Below are positions 44,291 through 56,400 of a stretch of DNA of 64,000 bases, in pieces. The DNA is taken from the NCBI RefSeq assembly GCF_964204645.1, contig NC_134033.1, positions 16,184,155 to 16,248,154 on the forward strand, in the 5' to 3' direction. A program made the translations under genes and the position numbers. Below the pieces are notes generated by a model. That model was not told the DNA's origin and did no database searches. It saw nothing but the letters and a program-made list of their open reading frames with translations. Source of the DNA: Tubulanus polymorphus. Its lineage: Eukaryota; Nemertea; Palaeonemertea; Tubulaniformes; Tubulanidae. Numbering within the stretch: the first letter of the stretch is position 1; each line of letters opens with the position of its first letter.

Positions 44291-47200
44291 TGAAAACGGC
44301 TCTTCGATTTTTCTCATAATTATGGTCTTTTCAATTCCCATAAAGCCTACCGAAATTATAGTATATCGTAGAGATGAAAATATCTAAGCAGCCATCGCGG
44401 AGATATCTCAAAGCCGAGTTTCCCCCCGATGACACGACAAAGCTGTGAATCAGAAATGGTTACCAGCCTTTGGGCGTTTCAAAGACGTCATCTTGTAAAG
44501 CCGCGACGGAGGCTACATTTTATGAAAAGCCTAATCCCGTTGAGATGGCGAATTTTATGTAAGAAATCTGAAATAATGTGCGCGCGTTGCCTCAAAGCAA
44601 GATCTCTAATTATAGCACCAGAACTCGTTATATATAAATTTAAAAGATTAAAAGAGAAACTGACTACAGAAATCGTTCGAAACTTCACGTTTTTAAGCTA
44701 TAAACTGTACCTACTCAATCAACGTTTCGACCGAAAATAGCAAAAGTACATGAAGAGATATTTTATGTATTTTCGCTAATAGTCATCTCCAGGAATTAGG
44801 TTATAGTCGAAACTTTGAATCAATAAATTCATAGCTAAAGGACATTTTTCGGATTTTATCTTCCGTTATATTAGAGTGTGGATATTTTTTCTACGTTATA
44901 TCGTCACAACAGGGAATAGTTTTTCACGAATGGTTTTCCCGTTTTTAAATTTTTACAATCGATAAATAAATTTCGTTTTTTAATCGTTTCAATTTGTATA
45001 CAGTGGGTTTTAAGTCTATTCTCCTCGTCTGAATTAAACTATTTTACTACGATTTACGATATTCATATTTTGGAACAGGAACCTATCACGATGTAGATTT
45101 TGGGATCTATCGTTGAACAACAATCCAGTTTCAAATAATTCTAATAATTCTATTCTCGCAGTTTTGAAGATCTAGAAGATATTCGTTTCGAAAAAAATTC
45201 CATGACATTCTTTGTTTTTGTTTTCAATTATTACAAATTTCGATTTGAAGATCTGAAAAATCGTCGCCTTACCTGCCTCGGCGTTAGAAGTATTCAGCCA
45301 TTTACGCCCGAAACGACCGGTACCTACCGGAAGTCAATGACAAAGTTCCATTTGTATTTTCTGACAGTTTTTGAAATATTCCTGTCGTATTTTACGGCCG
45401 TGCGTATTTCCGTTTCCGGTCGATAGCGTTCGAAAGAAAATGAACACACGGGAAAAATCTCTCAATCACATTGAAAACATCCTGTGCAGTCTAAAAACTC
45501 AGAGGGAAGTGCTCCAGTTACTGTAGATCGCGGAGTTTCCCGGATTGAGAAGAACTTCCACACGTACGCGCTGCCGAGCGCCGGTTGTAATGGCTGACGG
45601 ATGGAGACAATATAATAAGCTCGAGACGCGCTCGGAGTCAATTATATTCTGAATCAATGAGGCCGAATCCTACTTCAGATCGATGCTCTATTTACACAAG
45701 GGATCCAGTAGACTTGCGGAACATCGCGCCATTTACATTATCACTTAAAACTAAATATTTTGAAGTATCGTTTTTACCGTATAGAAAAATCTAAAATTAG
45801 AAAGGCGCTCTCGATAAATCGTTAAAGCAGTTTCCACATATTTGAATTTCATATTTATAGTCGATTCTGCGGTGTAATCGACACATCAAATGCATTTATT
45901 CGTTTTACCAAAATGTAAATTTGTTAACTGAGAATGAATTTCAGCCAGTAAACCGTTAAAAACCGTTACATATTCAAATTCAAAATATTTCCGTCGACTA
46001 ATTCCCTCTTAATGATAGTGAACATATCTTCAAATAAATATTTCACAACCTTAAAAAAATGCCGAACTTCTAAGCTGTTAATCTAACACGAATTTCCGCA
46101 TTAACATAAACCGTTAAAAACCGTTTCCGATATTTGAATTTCATATTTTCAGCCTAATTTGATTTTAGCGCAGACTGGAAATTAGATTAGAACATCTTTT
46201 TAATCCCGTTTTGAAACGTATAATTGAACGCAAACGGATTATATCCGATTGAAAAAAAAATGTCGACCAGTTGGGAATTAGTTCTTTCATCTTAAAAAAC
46301 ACTTAACGGCATCATCTTTGATTCCGAAAAATAAATTAAGTCCTTAATCATCTTTGCATTAATATCACCGATCTATATATCTATGTACAGAGTGTTTGCA
46401 TTAGTATATTTCGACGCAAAAAAAACAATATCCGAACTTACCTCCGTATACGAAACCAGACGAGCCTGAATGGATCGATAATGAGAATTATCCGTCTGCG
46501 CCTCATCACTCAACAGACTGAACAGTTTCATTCCACGCCCCCTACTCTGCGTATTCCACCAATCACGTCGCCTCGTTGCCTCGTTCGCTATCCATCTTAT
46601 TAATCATAAATGCTATTAAAGTATGATCCAAACAACACCGGTATGGAAGATGTTCCCGCCGTGATCAGATGCATGATTATTGATTCTGGATTTGTCTATA
46701 AATCAGAATATCAGATCTATAGGGCTATTATCAAACAATGCACGTGATATTAGATAAAGCGGGTTCGTACCAGCTCGTATAGAAAAATTATGGAAATGAT
46801 ATAGATCCAGTCCTCCAGATGGATCCAGAAATTTGGTTCTGGAAAACTGGTGCAGAATGATCAAAATTATCATAGAGATACTTCGCGATGCTCCCAATTT
46901 TGATTATAGAACCACATCTGACTTCAACACACTCACCAGACGCAATCAGTCGATACAGCTATTTAGTGTCTATAAATGTATTTTAGTGATCTAACCATGT
47001 GGTCCTCTAGTTTTTCTTGTGAGAGGTCCCGCGTTCGAATCATTGGATCGGTTTTGCCGAGAGCTAGGATTATGTTTGTTTTACTAGTCATGGGCCTATA
47101 AATTGAGTCTTACTCAGGGAATCTTTTCCTTTATGGAATAAAAATTTTTTCTTTGAAAATGCATGTGTAGAATCAAATGAAAAATTTCACCGCAATCTCC

Positions 47201-47306
47201 ATAGCCCAGTCCGGCGTTCGCGGTTCGTTGGACGCGTTGGACGCGGGCATGCTGCACGGCTCGTTATCCGGTCCATAAGTCCGCATCCGTGTCGTGTTAG
47301 ACGAAA

Positions 47307-47314
47307 TGACGTCA
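47307..47314. promoter_or_regulatory. CRE palindrome at the YIPF6 start
   Basis: A perfect TGACGTCA cAMP-response-element palindrome lies 16 bases upstream of the preferred YIPF6 start codon (47330) and overlaps an alternative in-frame ATG at 47306. CRE sites near the transcription start are common in CpG-rich promoters; the preceding 120 bp are CpG-rich. Binding is inferred, not shown. Confidence 0.45.
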
Positions 47315-47329
47315 TTGGGGAATACCATC

Positions 47330-50300
47330 ATGGCTGACGTGGAAGTCGAAATTGATGAAAATCAGGTAAAAATTTACAAATTACGTTGTCTATGATAAAA
47401 TGACATGTGTATAAAATACCATTCTGAAAAATGTTTAACGTTGGGCAAATATTTAACTCAAATTCATAGTATTTTGACCGCTTTGTAAGCTGTGACGGCT
47501 TCTTAAACATTGAATTGACAACTAAAGTTTTCTCCACACCACAGTGACCAGTGTCATCAGTGACTGACTCAACCCCAGCTCCACGTCCCCCCTTTCCTCA
47601 CCTCCGCTTCCCAACAACCAGACCCTGTCTCCCTCCTCTTGATCTGGCCCTTTCATCCCCAGGAGAGGGACTGCAGTCTAGGTTGTACCTAATGTAGCTT
47701 TTTAAAGATATTACTCTCCTCTCCTACAATTTCCATCAATCCATGGTATCTGGTCGTTGGCGAAGTGCCCCTTTAGGCTGGATAAGTCAATAGATTTAAA
47801 GTTTAAAGATGATTATTTGCCTGTTGTGTATATGTCGGCCTAACTGATATTGTTTGTTTGTTGTTATTGTAGTCCGATACGTTATTAAACGACGTATCAT
47901 TGGAAGGTGATATCACCGTTCCCGGAGCTCCGCAGGAAGATGAAGACACTCTGTCTACGCTGGACGAACCCGTTAAAGATACCGTTGTAAGTTTCTATCC
48001 AATTGTCAATATCAGGGAGGCCGTGCTCAGGGAGGCCGTGCTCAGGGAGGCCGTGCTCACAGTGGCTTCACTCTGTTTTCTATTGACAAGTTTATAAGGC
48101 TGCAAAACTAAGAGAGTAGTGATATTTCGACTTAATGAGCCATTGCTGTTGTTGAAAAAAAAATATTTTGAAAATGGCTCATGGAGATATGTTGAAATAT
48201 CACTACTCGCTTAGGCACAGGGGCTCGTATCAGAGTTGTAGATTAAGGTAAAAACAATAATCTATTAATCCAATGTCTATAATGTATATGAAATAACTAT
48301 TTTATACACATTATAGACATCAGATTAACTGATTAGTCGCTTTTACATTAATCTAAAGCTCTGATACTCTGCCCCTGTGATCTTAGGATTCTTCACTGGG
48401 CCGATAGGGTAACCACATATTTTGAAATTCGCGGTGTTTATAGTAAAATCGAGGAATAATTTTAATTGTTTTTTTTTTTAGCTGAGGGACATGAAAGCGG
48501 TCGGTGTAAAGTTTTTTCACGTTTTTTATCCAAAAGAAAGCAAGAAATTATTACGAGAATGTAAGTGAAATACAGTGGAAATTATGTTTATATACAAATT
48601 CTCTATTTTAGATATAGATTGTCATTTTGCTGTTTCGATTTATTTCAGGGGATTTATGGGGTCCACTTGTACTGTGCGTATTTCTGGCCATGTAAGTTAT
48701 CAATTTTTCGAAAAAATTTTCAAGCTTTTCTTAAAAATCTTTGTTTTTAGCTTTTTTTTAGAGAGATTTGAGATTCTTACAGATCAGGGTATTCTGACTC
48801 TTTCCGTAAAAATCAGCGACAAATCCTGGAATTTGAATTTCTGGTCTGTTGTTGTTGCTGGTGACAAGCAGCAAAAGGAACCTCTTGATAAGAAACAGCT
48901 CTCACTGAGGATATCTTATAATTTAATCAGGGAATTTTTGGTCAAGGGCCAGGGAAATATCTGTAAGAACCCTTGAAATTAATCTGATATTGCGAAATTA
49001 AAACGCTGATTTTGTCTGTAGGATGCTGCAAGGTTCAACTGAACGAGCGAATGATTTGAACGACGGAGGTCCGCAGTTCGCTGAAGTGTTCGTCATTTAT
49101 TGGGTCGGGGCTGTGATCGTTACGTTAAATACCAAATTACTCGGAGGATCGATGTAAGTATTGAAACTATAAACGGATAACAGAAAATCAAGTCAGTAGT
49201 ATGATACATATTGATACATTAGTGGAACCTCGTTATAACAAACTCGGGATCTTGATATGGGAAGTTTTACTGAAAAAGCAGCTCTGTAATCAGGGCTGGC
49301 GGAAGGATAAGCACATTGGTCCAGCCACTTCTTACTGTCTGTAGTATTTCGAGCGCCCAAGGCATGAAGCACCGGTGGGGGAGTGGGAGTCCTCTTTTTG
49401 AAAAAGCTTTTGAAATGAGAAATGCGTTTTAACGACATTCTGGCGTGAGATATTTGAGATAAATCCCCTTACAACCGGGACAAAATTCACGGCAAGAAGA
49501 TACTAGGTTTTGTATGGGATCATTCATTTATTACGTACGCATAAAATTTGAATTTTTCGACCCCCCTCCCCCCTCTGTACGCAAAATCGGCCATTTCTTC
49601 ATATACATTAAGCATTACAGTACGCGATAGCACTGACCCTCCCCCCTCCCCTAATGCGTACGTAATAAATGAATGACCCCTATGTATATATTACGTCAAA
49701 AGTGAAACATGATCGGCAAAGTTTTGGTCCGGCCAAGGCCGCCCCGTTTCCTCCGGCCATTGTAATTAAGCGCCATTTTTCTCTGAATTTCAGATCGTTT
49801 TTCCAGAGTGTTTGCGTGTTAGGTTATTGTGTTTTACCGTTGACTATAGCTCTGATATTTTGTCGTATAATTCTCGTCGCCGGCCACACGACGGCGCTGT
49901 TCGTCGTTCGGTTAATTCTCGTCCTGATCGCGTTCTGCTGGTCTACGTTCGGTAAGTCATCATCCATATTTTACCGCACCCCATAATTACTGTAGATCTT
50001 TCAGGACCCGGTTATACGCGGTTACGAGTTCCGTTTTGGCTTTACGAAGTTGAATTCATGACATCTGCTTAGTTCGATACTTGTTGCGGGCATCTGTGAT
50101 TAAGACTCGAATCCTAACTGACAATACTCAACCGGGTCCTAGGATCTCGGAATTCTCAAAACCTAAAATTTTAACTAAAGTAAATTCAACGAAATACGAA
50201 CCAATTTCCACAGTTTGACTCGTTGAATGAAAATGAGTTCATTTCCGATTTTTCAAACCTTTGTCAAATTCTAATTGAACAGAAGTTGAACACGCCGCTA

Positions 50301-50636
50301 GCTTCTGGGTTCAGTTCCACGGTTGTCAGTTAAAGTTAATGCTGTATAAAAATCAATGAGTCAAATCTGAACTCAGAACTGTGGAACTGGGTCGAAGATC
50401 TCGTTCTGTAGGTCTCGGTTAGACTTCATTTAGATGAGATTTTTTCAATTCAGAAATCATCGAAATATCGCCAATATTTTACAACCGTAATCGTATGAAC
50501 TGTTTCGATATTTTCAGCGTCTACCGCGTTCCTCGGTGATAGTCAACCTCCGCATCGGAAGGGTCTCGCGGTTTATCCGATATTCCTATTCTATTTCGTC
50601 ATCAGTTGGTTGATCATTTCGCATACTCATTTCTAA
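47330..50636 (+). CDS. YIPF6: YIPF6, Yip1-domain Golgi/ER membrane protein (complete, 7 exons)
   Basis: Exons 47330-47365, 47873-47986, 48482-48560, 48649-48691, 49022-49153, 49794-49951 and 50518-50636 give 226 residues, close to vertebrate YIPF6. Every intron is GT-AG and the frame closes to a TAA. The acidic cytoplasmic N-terminus (EGDITVPGAPQEDEDTLSTL) precedes the conserved RDMKAVGVKFFHVFYPKES, WDLWGPLVLC, NDGGPQFAEVFVIYW, LNTKLLGGSISFFQSVCVLG and ASTAFLGDSQPPHR segments. Five membrane helices fill the C-terminal two thirds. Yip1-family proteins act in vesicle trafficking and Golgi structure with Rab GTPases. An in-frame ATG at 47306 could add eight residues. Exon 4 is only 43 nt. Confidence 0.95.
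48008..48060 (+). repeat. Three copies of a 15-bp tandem repeat
   Basis: AGGGAGGCCGTGCTC occurs three times in a row, 20-70 bp into YIPF6 intron 2. Confidence 0.85.
48108..48379. mobile_element. Two back-to-back foldback elements in YIPF6 intron 2
   Basis: 48108-48214 has ends CTAAGAGAGTAGTGATATTTC and GAAATATCACTACTCGCTTAG. 48216-48379 has ends CACAGGGGC...GTATCAGAG and CTCTGATACTCTGCCCCTGTG around an inner palindrome TCTATAATGTATATG. They abut within two bases and together fill more than half of this 495-bp intron. Neither encodes protein. Confidence 0.78.
49515..49682. mobile_element. Foldback element (GGTCATTCATTTATTACGTA ends) in YIPF6 intron 5
   Basis: GGGATCATTCATTTATTACG and CGTAATAAATGAATGACCCC are nearly perfect inverted ends. 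Inner C-rich arms (CCCCCCTCCCCCCT and CCCTCCCCCCTCCCC) are both on the same strand, so only the ends pair. The copy is about 166 bp and non-coding. Confidence 0.8.
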
Positions 50637-51040
50637 TATACGACAGCGACATCTGGTGGATGAGACTGAGCAATTACAACGCCCCCTGGTGGATTAGATT
50701 TCGGGGATTTCTGATTTCATTGTATTTAATCCTCAGGGTGGTTGAAAGGACTGTGGATTCGAAGCACCCCTTTGGACTGTTCTTGAAATTTCACCCCGGT
50801 GGCTGACGTCATTAGGATATGACCCCCGATGAACATTCCAGTGGTTGCTGAATGACCAGTAGTTCGGGATTCGATTGATAGATGGCGTATAGGTGTACAT
50901 ACTTTCTATGGTTATTTTTGCTTTATAAAATCTGTAACTAAAAAGCTGATTTATAAAAAAACGATCAAAATTGTGCCGTTAATTTCTACTGTAAAACAGA
51001 TGTCTTATCGGGAAGATCTGCGTTCGAATCATGCGTGGAA

Positions 51041-51330
51041 CATGCTCCCTCGGCAGGGATTCGAGCCTGATGGCATCGCTAGCCTCCGCCACACTAGACC
51101 GGGTGCACAGGCACTCATGCGCAGCTTTGCCGTGCGAAAATTTGCGGCACCAATCAGATTTCTCGTTGTATAAACGCTGAGGCAAATTTCACGGATAAAC
51201 TGTCTAGGGAAAACCCGGGCTAAAATTAAAACGGGATTCGTGATTTGCTAATAATGACATCATCCAAGCTGCGTATTCGGTCTAGTGTTGCGGGTTTCAT
51301 ACTGTGGCAAGTCTCGATGCCCGGGGGAAG
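51041..51330. mobile_element. Foldback element with B-box-like ends, copy 3
   Basis: The left end CTCCCTCGGCAGGGATTCGA and the interior (CACTAGACCGGGTGCACAGG, AAACGGGATTCGTGATTTGC) match 2719-3034; the right end is decayed (CTCGATGCCCGGGGGAAG). It lies between the YIPF6 stop codon and its likely poly(A) region. Confidence 0.6.
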
Positions 51331-51579
51331 ATGGCGTTGACGAACATTTCCAATGATGCAGCGCTGCGATAGGATCGTCTGTCATATACCCGTTTCTTTG
51401 TTATTTGTACTTGTACATACTTTATCTAAATTTGTGTAATTTCCGAATCCAAACTCAGTGGGTTTTATTCGTATTAGGTAAATTAGGGACGCGATACGTC
51501 TTCAATGCGAAGAATTATCTGTATTTTAAATTTCTAAATCTCTAAAACTATTTGTATGAAATATTATCGTATTGTAAAT

Positions 51580-51625
51580 TTGAGAATAAATAACATCGTA
51601 TTTATTTATTATTGTAAAATAAAAA
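51580..51625. terminator. Shared bidirectional poly(A) region
   Basis: AATAAA at 51585-51590 reads for the plus-strand YIPF6 gene. TTTATT at 51601-51606 and 51605-51610 reads as AATAAA for the minus-strand DEG/ENaC gene. The two genes are tail to tail and this AT-rich stretch is the best poly(A) candidate for both. Distances are about 950 bp and 770 bp from the stop codons. Confidence 0.5.
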
Positions 51626-52068
51626 AAACATATTTGCAACTTTCAACGTTTTGTTTAATTTCGTATCAGTTTCTGGTTTCTGATCATCTTTGAAAGTTTC
51701 TTCGGTGTGTAGATGAACCTTTTAGTAGTTTCTGGCGTTACCACTAGGGGGTGGTAGAGCGTCGTAGGTTACTGTGGATACAACCACTTCCAAAAACTGG
51801 GTGAAGGCGTGACACCACCACCGCGGGAACACCCTGTCTAGACGTAACGGGAGGGGGGCACCAAGGGCTCCTTAAAAAGTTGCCCTGAAATTGTACAGGC
51901 AAATGAAACATAATGAACTGTTAGCAAAACGTTTAGATTCATAAAATCTTGTTCTTTTCCAAAAATGAGTTAATGTGTAACGATGTTTTTTCTATGTTAG
52001 CCCTTTTAATGATTTTATATACGCCCTATATTGGGCTGCAACCCTCCCTGAATCAGACTTCAGATCAG

Positions 52069-52178
52069 CCCCTGGGGCCGTTTTCACCAAGCACCCGGTT
52101 ACCTACGTGTCACGTCTGCCCGAGAGTTCACCCATTAATCTTACGTGACACGGGTGTTTCGTGAATACGGCCCCTGGG
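52069..52178. mobile_element. Foldback element (CCCCTGGGGCCGT ends)
   Basis: GGGGCCGTTTTCACCAAGCACCCG at the left is mirrored by CGGGTGTTTCGTGAATACGGCCCC at the right, with an inner pair CACGTC.../ACGTGACACG. It lies in the 3' flank shared by YIPF6 and the DEG/ENaC gene. Confidence 0.72.
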
Positions 52179-52374
52179 CGCTGTTGTCCTTGGTATAGCG
52201 CAGAGGGTGGCTAAGAATTCATTCGGAGTCGGTTTTGGCAGATTCTGTATTGTTATCGCGATGTGATTTCCGTGGACAAATATTGTCCTGATAAACTAAT
52301 TAGTCTCACGCAATTATGACTAAGACTGTTGTTAGTGACTTCAATATCGTTTTGTGTGCGACGAGATCCTAGTA

Positions 52375-53411
52375 CTAGAAATGCGCCTGATGATTTCTCG
52401 ACGCGTCCATGAACTGTTTCTTGCCGGCCGCTAATTGCGAAATAAGCTTCGCCGTTTTCCTAACGTCGCTCTCCGTATTCAAACTCAGTATCGGCGACGA
52501 GGGAGATTTCGGGTAGAATTTCCAATTGTTCACGTTCCTCGTCGCCGGCGGTGGCGCTGTTCGATGATCGACCGCGTTCGGTAGTGTCACGTGATCGTCT
52601 GCCTCGATCCAGGCGTGTTTGTACGACGCGAACGGTACCCTAGTTCCGCCGAGGATGTCGTCCTCGTCGGCGATACGAGGCAGGTATATCGCCGGTCTGT
52701 TCGATGTTATCAGCGGGTTGTTAAACGCCCTATAAGCGCCGCCTCCTCCTCCAGTTCGATAATGTCCTCCGCCGACTGTATCACCCTCACTTATCAGGTA
52801 AGCGTGTCCGTTTCCCCTGCCCACCTTCTCAACTCTCGACCTTCCCCTGTTCAGATACTCGACCATATCTTTCTTCTTTTCTCTGTAATGAAAATGAATG
52901 ATACTCCTGATATTACTAGAGAATCCCACAAAAAAAAACGAAAAAACAGTCCGAAGTTCGTTATTATTGTGGAATTCTCTCTTCATCACTTCAACACGGA
53001 TCCATAGTGTTTTATCAATCGTGATACTCTGATATTCACTCCCAAACGTAATACAGTGGAACCTCGTTACCACTTCACGGGACCAAAAAATCTGTTCGTT
53101 ATAACCGATAGTTCGTTATAACCATTATGCAATAATCGGAATTCGCTTATCTGGGACGAAATTCTAGGTTTTTTTATAAACGATAAAACGGTCGTACGAG
53201 GTTCCACTGTATATCTGTAATGGAATATAGCACAGTTGCTTAAGTGAGATGGGGTCGGTGTTATAGGGGGCGCCACTGACCTTCGTCTGCAGATCAAAAT
53301 ACACATCCACAAGCAACTGAATATAATACCGACAAACTCGAGCAACGTCACGCAGGAAATACCGACCAATAACGCCGAAGCGCCACCTATATGCGAGAGG
53401 AATACCCACAC
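52375..53411 (-). CDS. DEG/ENaC gene exons 10-11: TM2 and cytoplasmic tail
   Basis: Exon 53281-53411 is TM2 with the GxS filter and the downstream Glu. Exon 52375-52882 encodes a tail with a Gly-rich stretch (TVGGGHYRTGGGGGAYR) and an Arg/Pro-rich middle, with no recognised domain. The 398-bp intron between them is largely made of two transposon-derived segments (52917-53031 and 53054-53209). Confidence 0.88.
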
Positions 53412-56400
53412 CTGTAAAACATGATACGAATATCGAATTGCAAGGACGACTTTCTTAATTTCAGAGCAGGTATGATAAACATCGGCTACTTACATTTTCT
53501 GTGTACGTTTCTGTAAACTCGTTGATGTGAGCGTCTTGGTAAAATATTTCGAATTTGGCGAAATTATTTCTGAAAAAAAATCGCATGCAACGATGCTCCA
53601 ATTGAATGTGCAATGAAATAAACGGTGGGAATTTTCACCAACAGGGGGCGTTGCAAATACTCACTTGATGTAAGTTTCGTTTTTCCAAGAAGCCTTGACA
53701 GCTGGCTAAAAAAATTACGATTGTCAAAAAAAGATAATATGATGAAAAGATTTTTTTTTGAAACGATGATCGTATAAGATGATTTAAAACGGAAGGACTG
53801 GACGAGTGTAAGTTTGATTGCTACGTACGTTATGGAAGCTTGCTGGATTTAACCACGTGGTCTCAAACGTGGTAGACTTATAAACAACTTCGCTAAAATT
53901 AAAGAAATAATGTTTAATTGAATTGAGAAAGTTTTATTTTGCTTTTTTCTCTTCATTTGATCAAACAATAAAAAACATCCTACAACTTACGAGCATTGTG
54001 CTTTACAATCACATTCACTTCCGTTCGGTTTTAGTGACGTCATAACTAGTTTGCATAAATCTGCATAATATATTCGATTTACAGTGATACATTCGATTCG
54101 TTATTAATATATTGTGTATCATTAAATCATTAGTGAAATCATAAGAGAGAATGGGGAACTGTCAACGCTACTGTGGCAATCGAGGATTCCACTTGTGGCA
54201 AGTAAGGTTCCGCCAAGTGTCGCTAGTGTCGTTCAGCTTCTTCTGCGCTTCAATTGAGATCCAATGAACTGCGACCTTAGATAAATAAATTGGAAACTAT
54301 ACCAACTGCCGTGTAGAAAAATGAATCCGATGTATATTCTGTGGATTCGGGGCCTAGGAATCAATTCAAAGATGAATGAACTAATTCTTAACGTTAGACC
54401 GAGTGCTCGTAACGCCATCTCGCGGAATAGTTCCCCATTTCATTGATTAAAATAGATTGACTAATTTACATACATTGTTGTATATTCCTGCCGCTACATA
54501 CAGATTCGGCCGCTCCGTGGCGCTGCGCGTTGCCCAGCGAACAATTGCAATATTTTTTCAAGTCGGCGTCTAAACAGTTTTGCAAACAAACCTTTTAGAA
54601 ACCAAAAAAAAACAAATATATATTTAAAAAACGCGTTTGTAATATCCTATCGAAATGATTTCGACGATATTATGCAAACGTATATTTCAGCGAAGAATCG
54701 CTATATGTTTCTGTTAAATGCTGAATTATTAATTGTAGATAACAAATTTACAGTCGTTGAGAGCGGCTGTTGAAGTGGGTAGAGTTGAGAGTTTTGGGAA
54801 CGGTTAAAACTGTATAGATAAAAACCAATTAATAATTACCGACCATCGTCACCGGTAAAACCTGTATATACGTGTATAACACGGGGATCTAGTTCCAAAT
54901 AGTTAGATTTCGATTATTAGTTTCATTGTTTCATTTTTCAAACATCAAACAATCCCTAGGAAAAAATGTTAACTCACAACAGGTCCAGGGCCTACCGACA
55001 GCTGGGCCCGGTCTTATAGACTGGTATTACCTTTAACCCGGGGGCTAACTTAATTGATAATGAATTGAGTTAGCCGGCCAACGGGTAATAACAGTCTATA
55101 AAACCGGCCCCTGGAGTTTAGTAAGGTAACCCGCGGCCACACATACCAGGGGTCTGGTTAGGTGAGAGGGAGAGATCGGGGCGAGGGAAAAGAAGTGGTA
55201 GAGGGACAGAGAAAGGATATAGGGAGAGAGAGTGGAGGAGAGTGAGAGAGATTGGAAGAGAGGGAGAGAGAGTGGAAGAGAGGGAGAGGGAGTGGAAGAA
55301 AGAGGGGGATAAGGGAGAGATGAGAAAGAGAAGGGAAATTTCTACTTACTTTAGGATGATCCAAATTGCAATTTTCAGCTAATCTCTTGTAAAAATACTA
55401 AAAATCGAACAAACAAAATAATTTGATCATCAATTCAATTCGTATGAAATTACTAATATTGGCGGATACAGCGGTTCATCTACCTCGGTGATAGCGATAG
55501 AGACGGCTTTACCGGGAGTTAATACCACTGCGAGTGGAGCGGCATAGAACTGGTCGTCGTGACGGTGAATATAAACACGAATTCCCAAGTATTGCGTCGT
55601 ATTTAAATACTGGTCGGTTTGTAAGTCGACAATACTGTTGAATACTAGCAAGCAGAGAAAATACATCATAAAAACAGTGAAGACCTTCACATCCAGTCCC
55701 GTGGAAACTGGTGGCATGATATTTCATTTTGTTAAGGGCGTCGCGGTGATTGGGTCACGTCCTTGACCCTTGCGATGTGGCCTTCAGCCACAGACGACCA
55801 CCTTCTGGAGTTTTCTCTGCTCGAGGTGCTTGGCATCAGACAAGCAATGGCGACTATACAACCACACTGCTAAGCTGTGTGTCCATAAATCGAAAAGCTT
55901 TTTGTGAACTGATATACGTGTGGATACGATGTTCTAGCTAAGTAACATTTTGTTTAATCCGCCCATTAAAAACCTATAAATCAGGCACAACAGTCAACAT
56001 GTTTGTTGGCCCCAACATGTTTTAAGATCGTTTAAACGAACTGGAACCGGAATTTCCAATTACGTATGTATGATTTCAATAAAAAATACTGTAAATTCGA
56101 TCACAAGTCGATCACGTCGATTTCCGATTTCAAAATTAAACCCCCTGATTCTCTCCCGGCAGGTGTCAGTGGTGGTGCGTTTTCAGGGGACAATACATCA
56201 AGACGAATCAGACCAAATCTACCAATCAAACACTAGGAGGGACAATCCCTATTTCACAAGATAGAAACACTGAACACAAATAACGTAAAACCTACCACAC
56301 CTGCCGGGAATAAAACTGGGAGTTTCATTTTCGGAAATCGGTGTATATTTGATATGCGTAGATGGAACTGGATAATTGGAAATTTTGATGTAAGTGTATT

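Noticed and set aside
48575-48976. 133-codon plus-strand ORF
   Set aside because: It overlaps YIPF6 exon 4 in another frame and the following intron; no similarity to a known protein.
52591-53007. 138-codon plus-strand ORF
   Set aside because: Antisense shadow of the DEG/ENaC tail exon; the minus-strand frame is supported by splice phase and by the TM2 exon.
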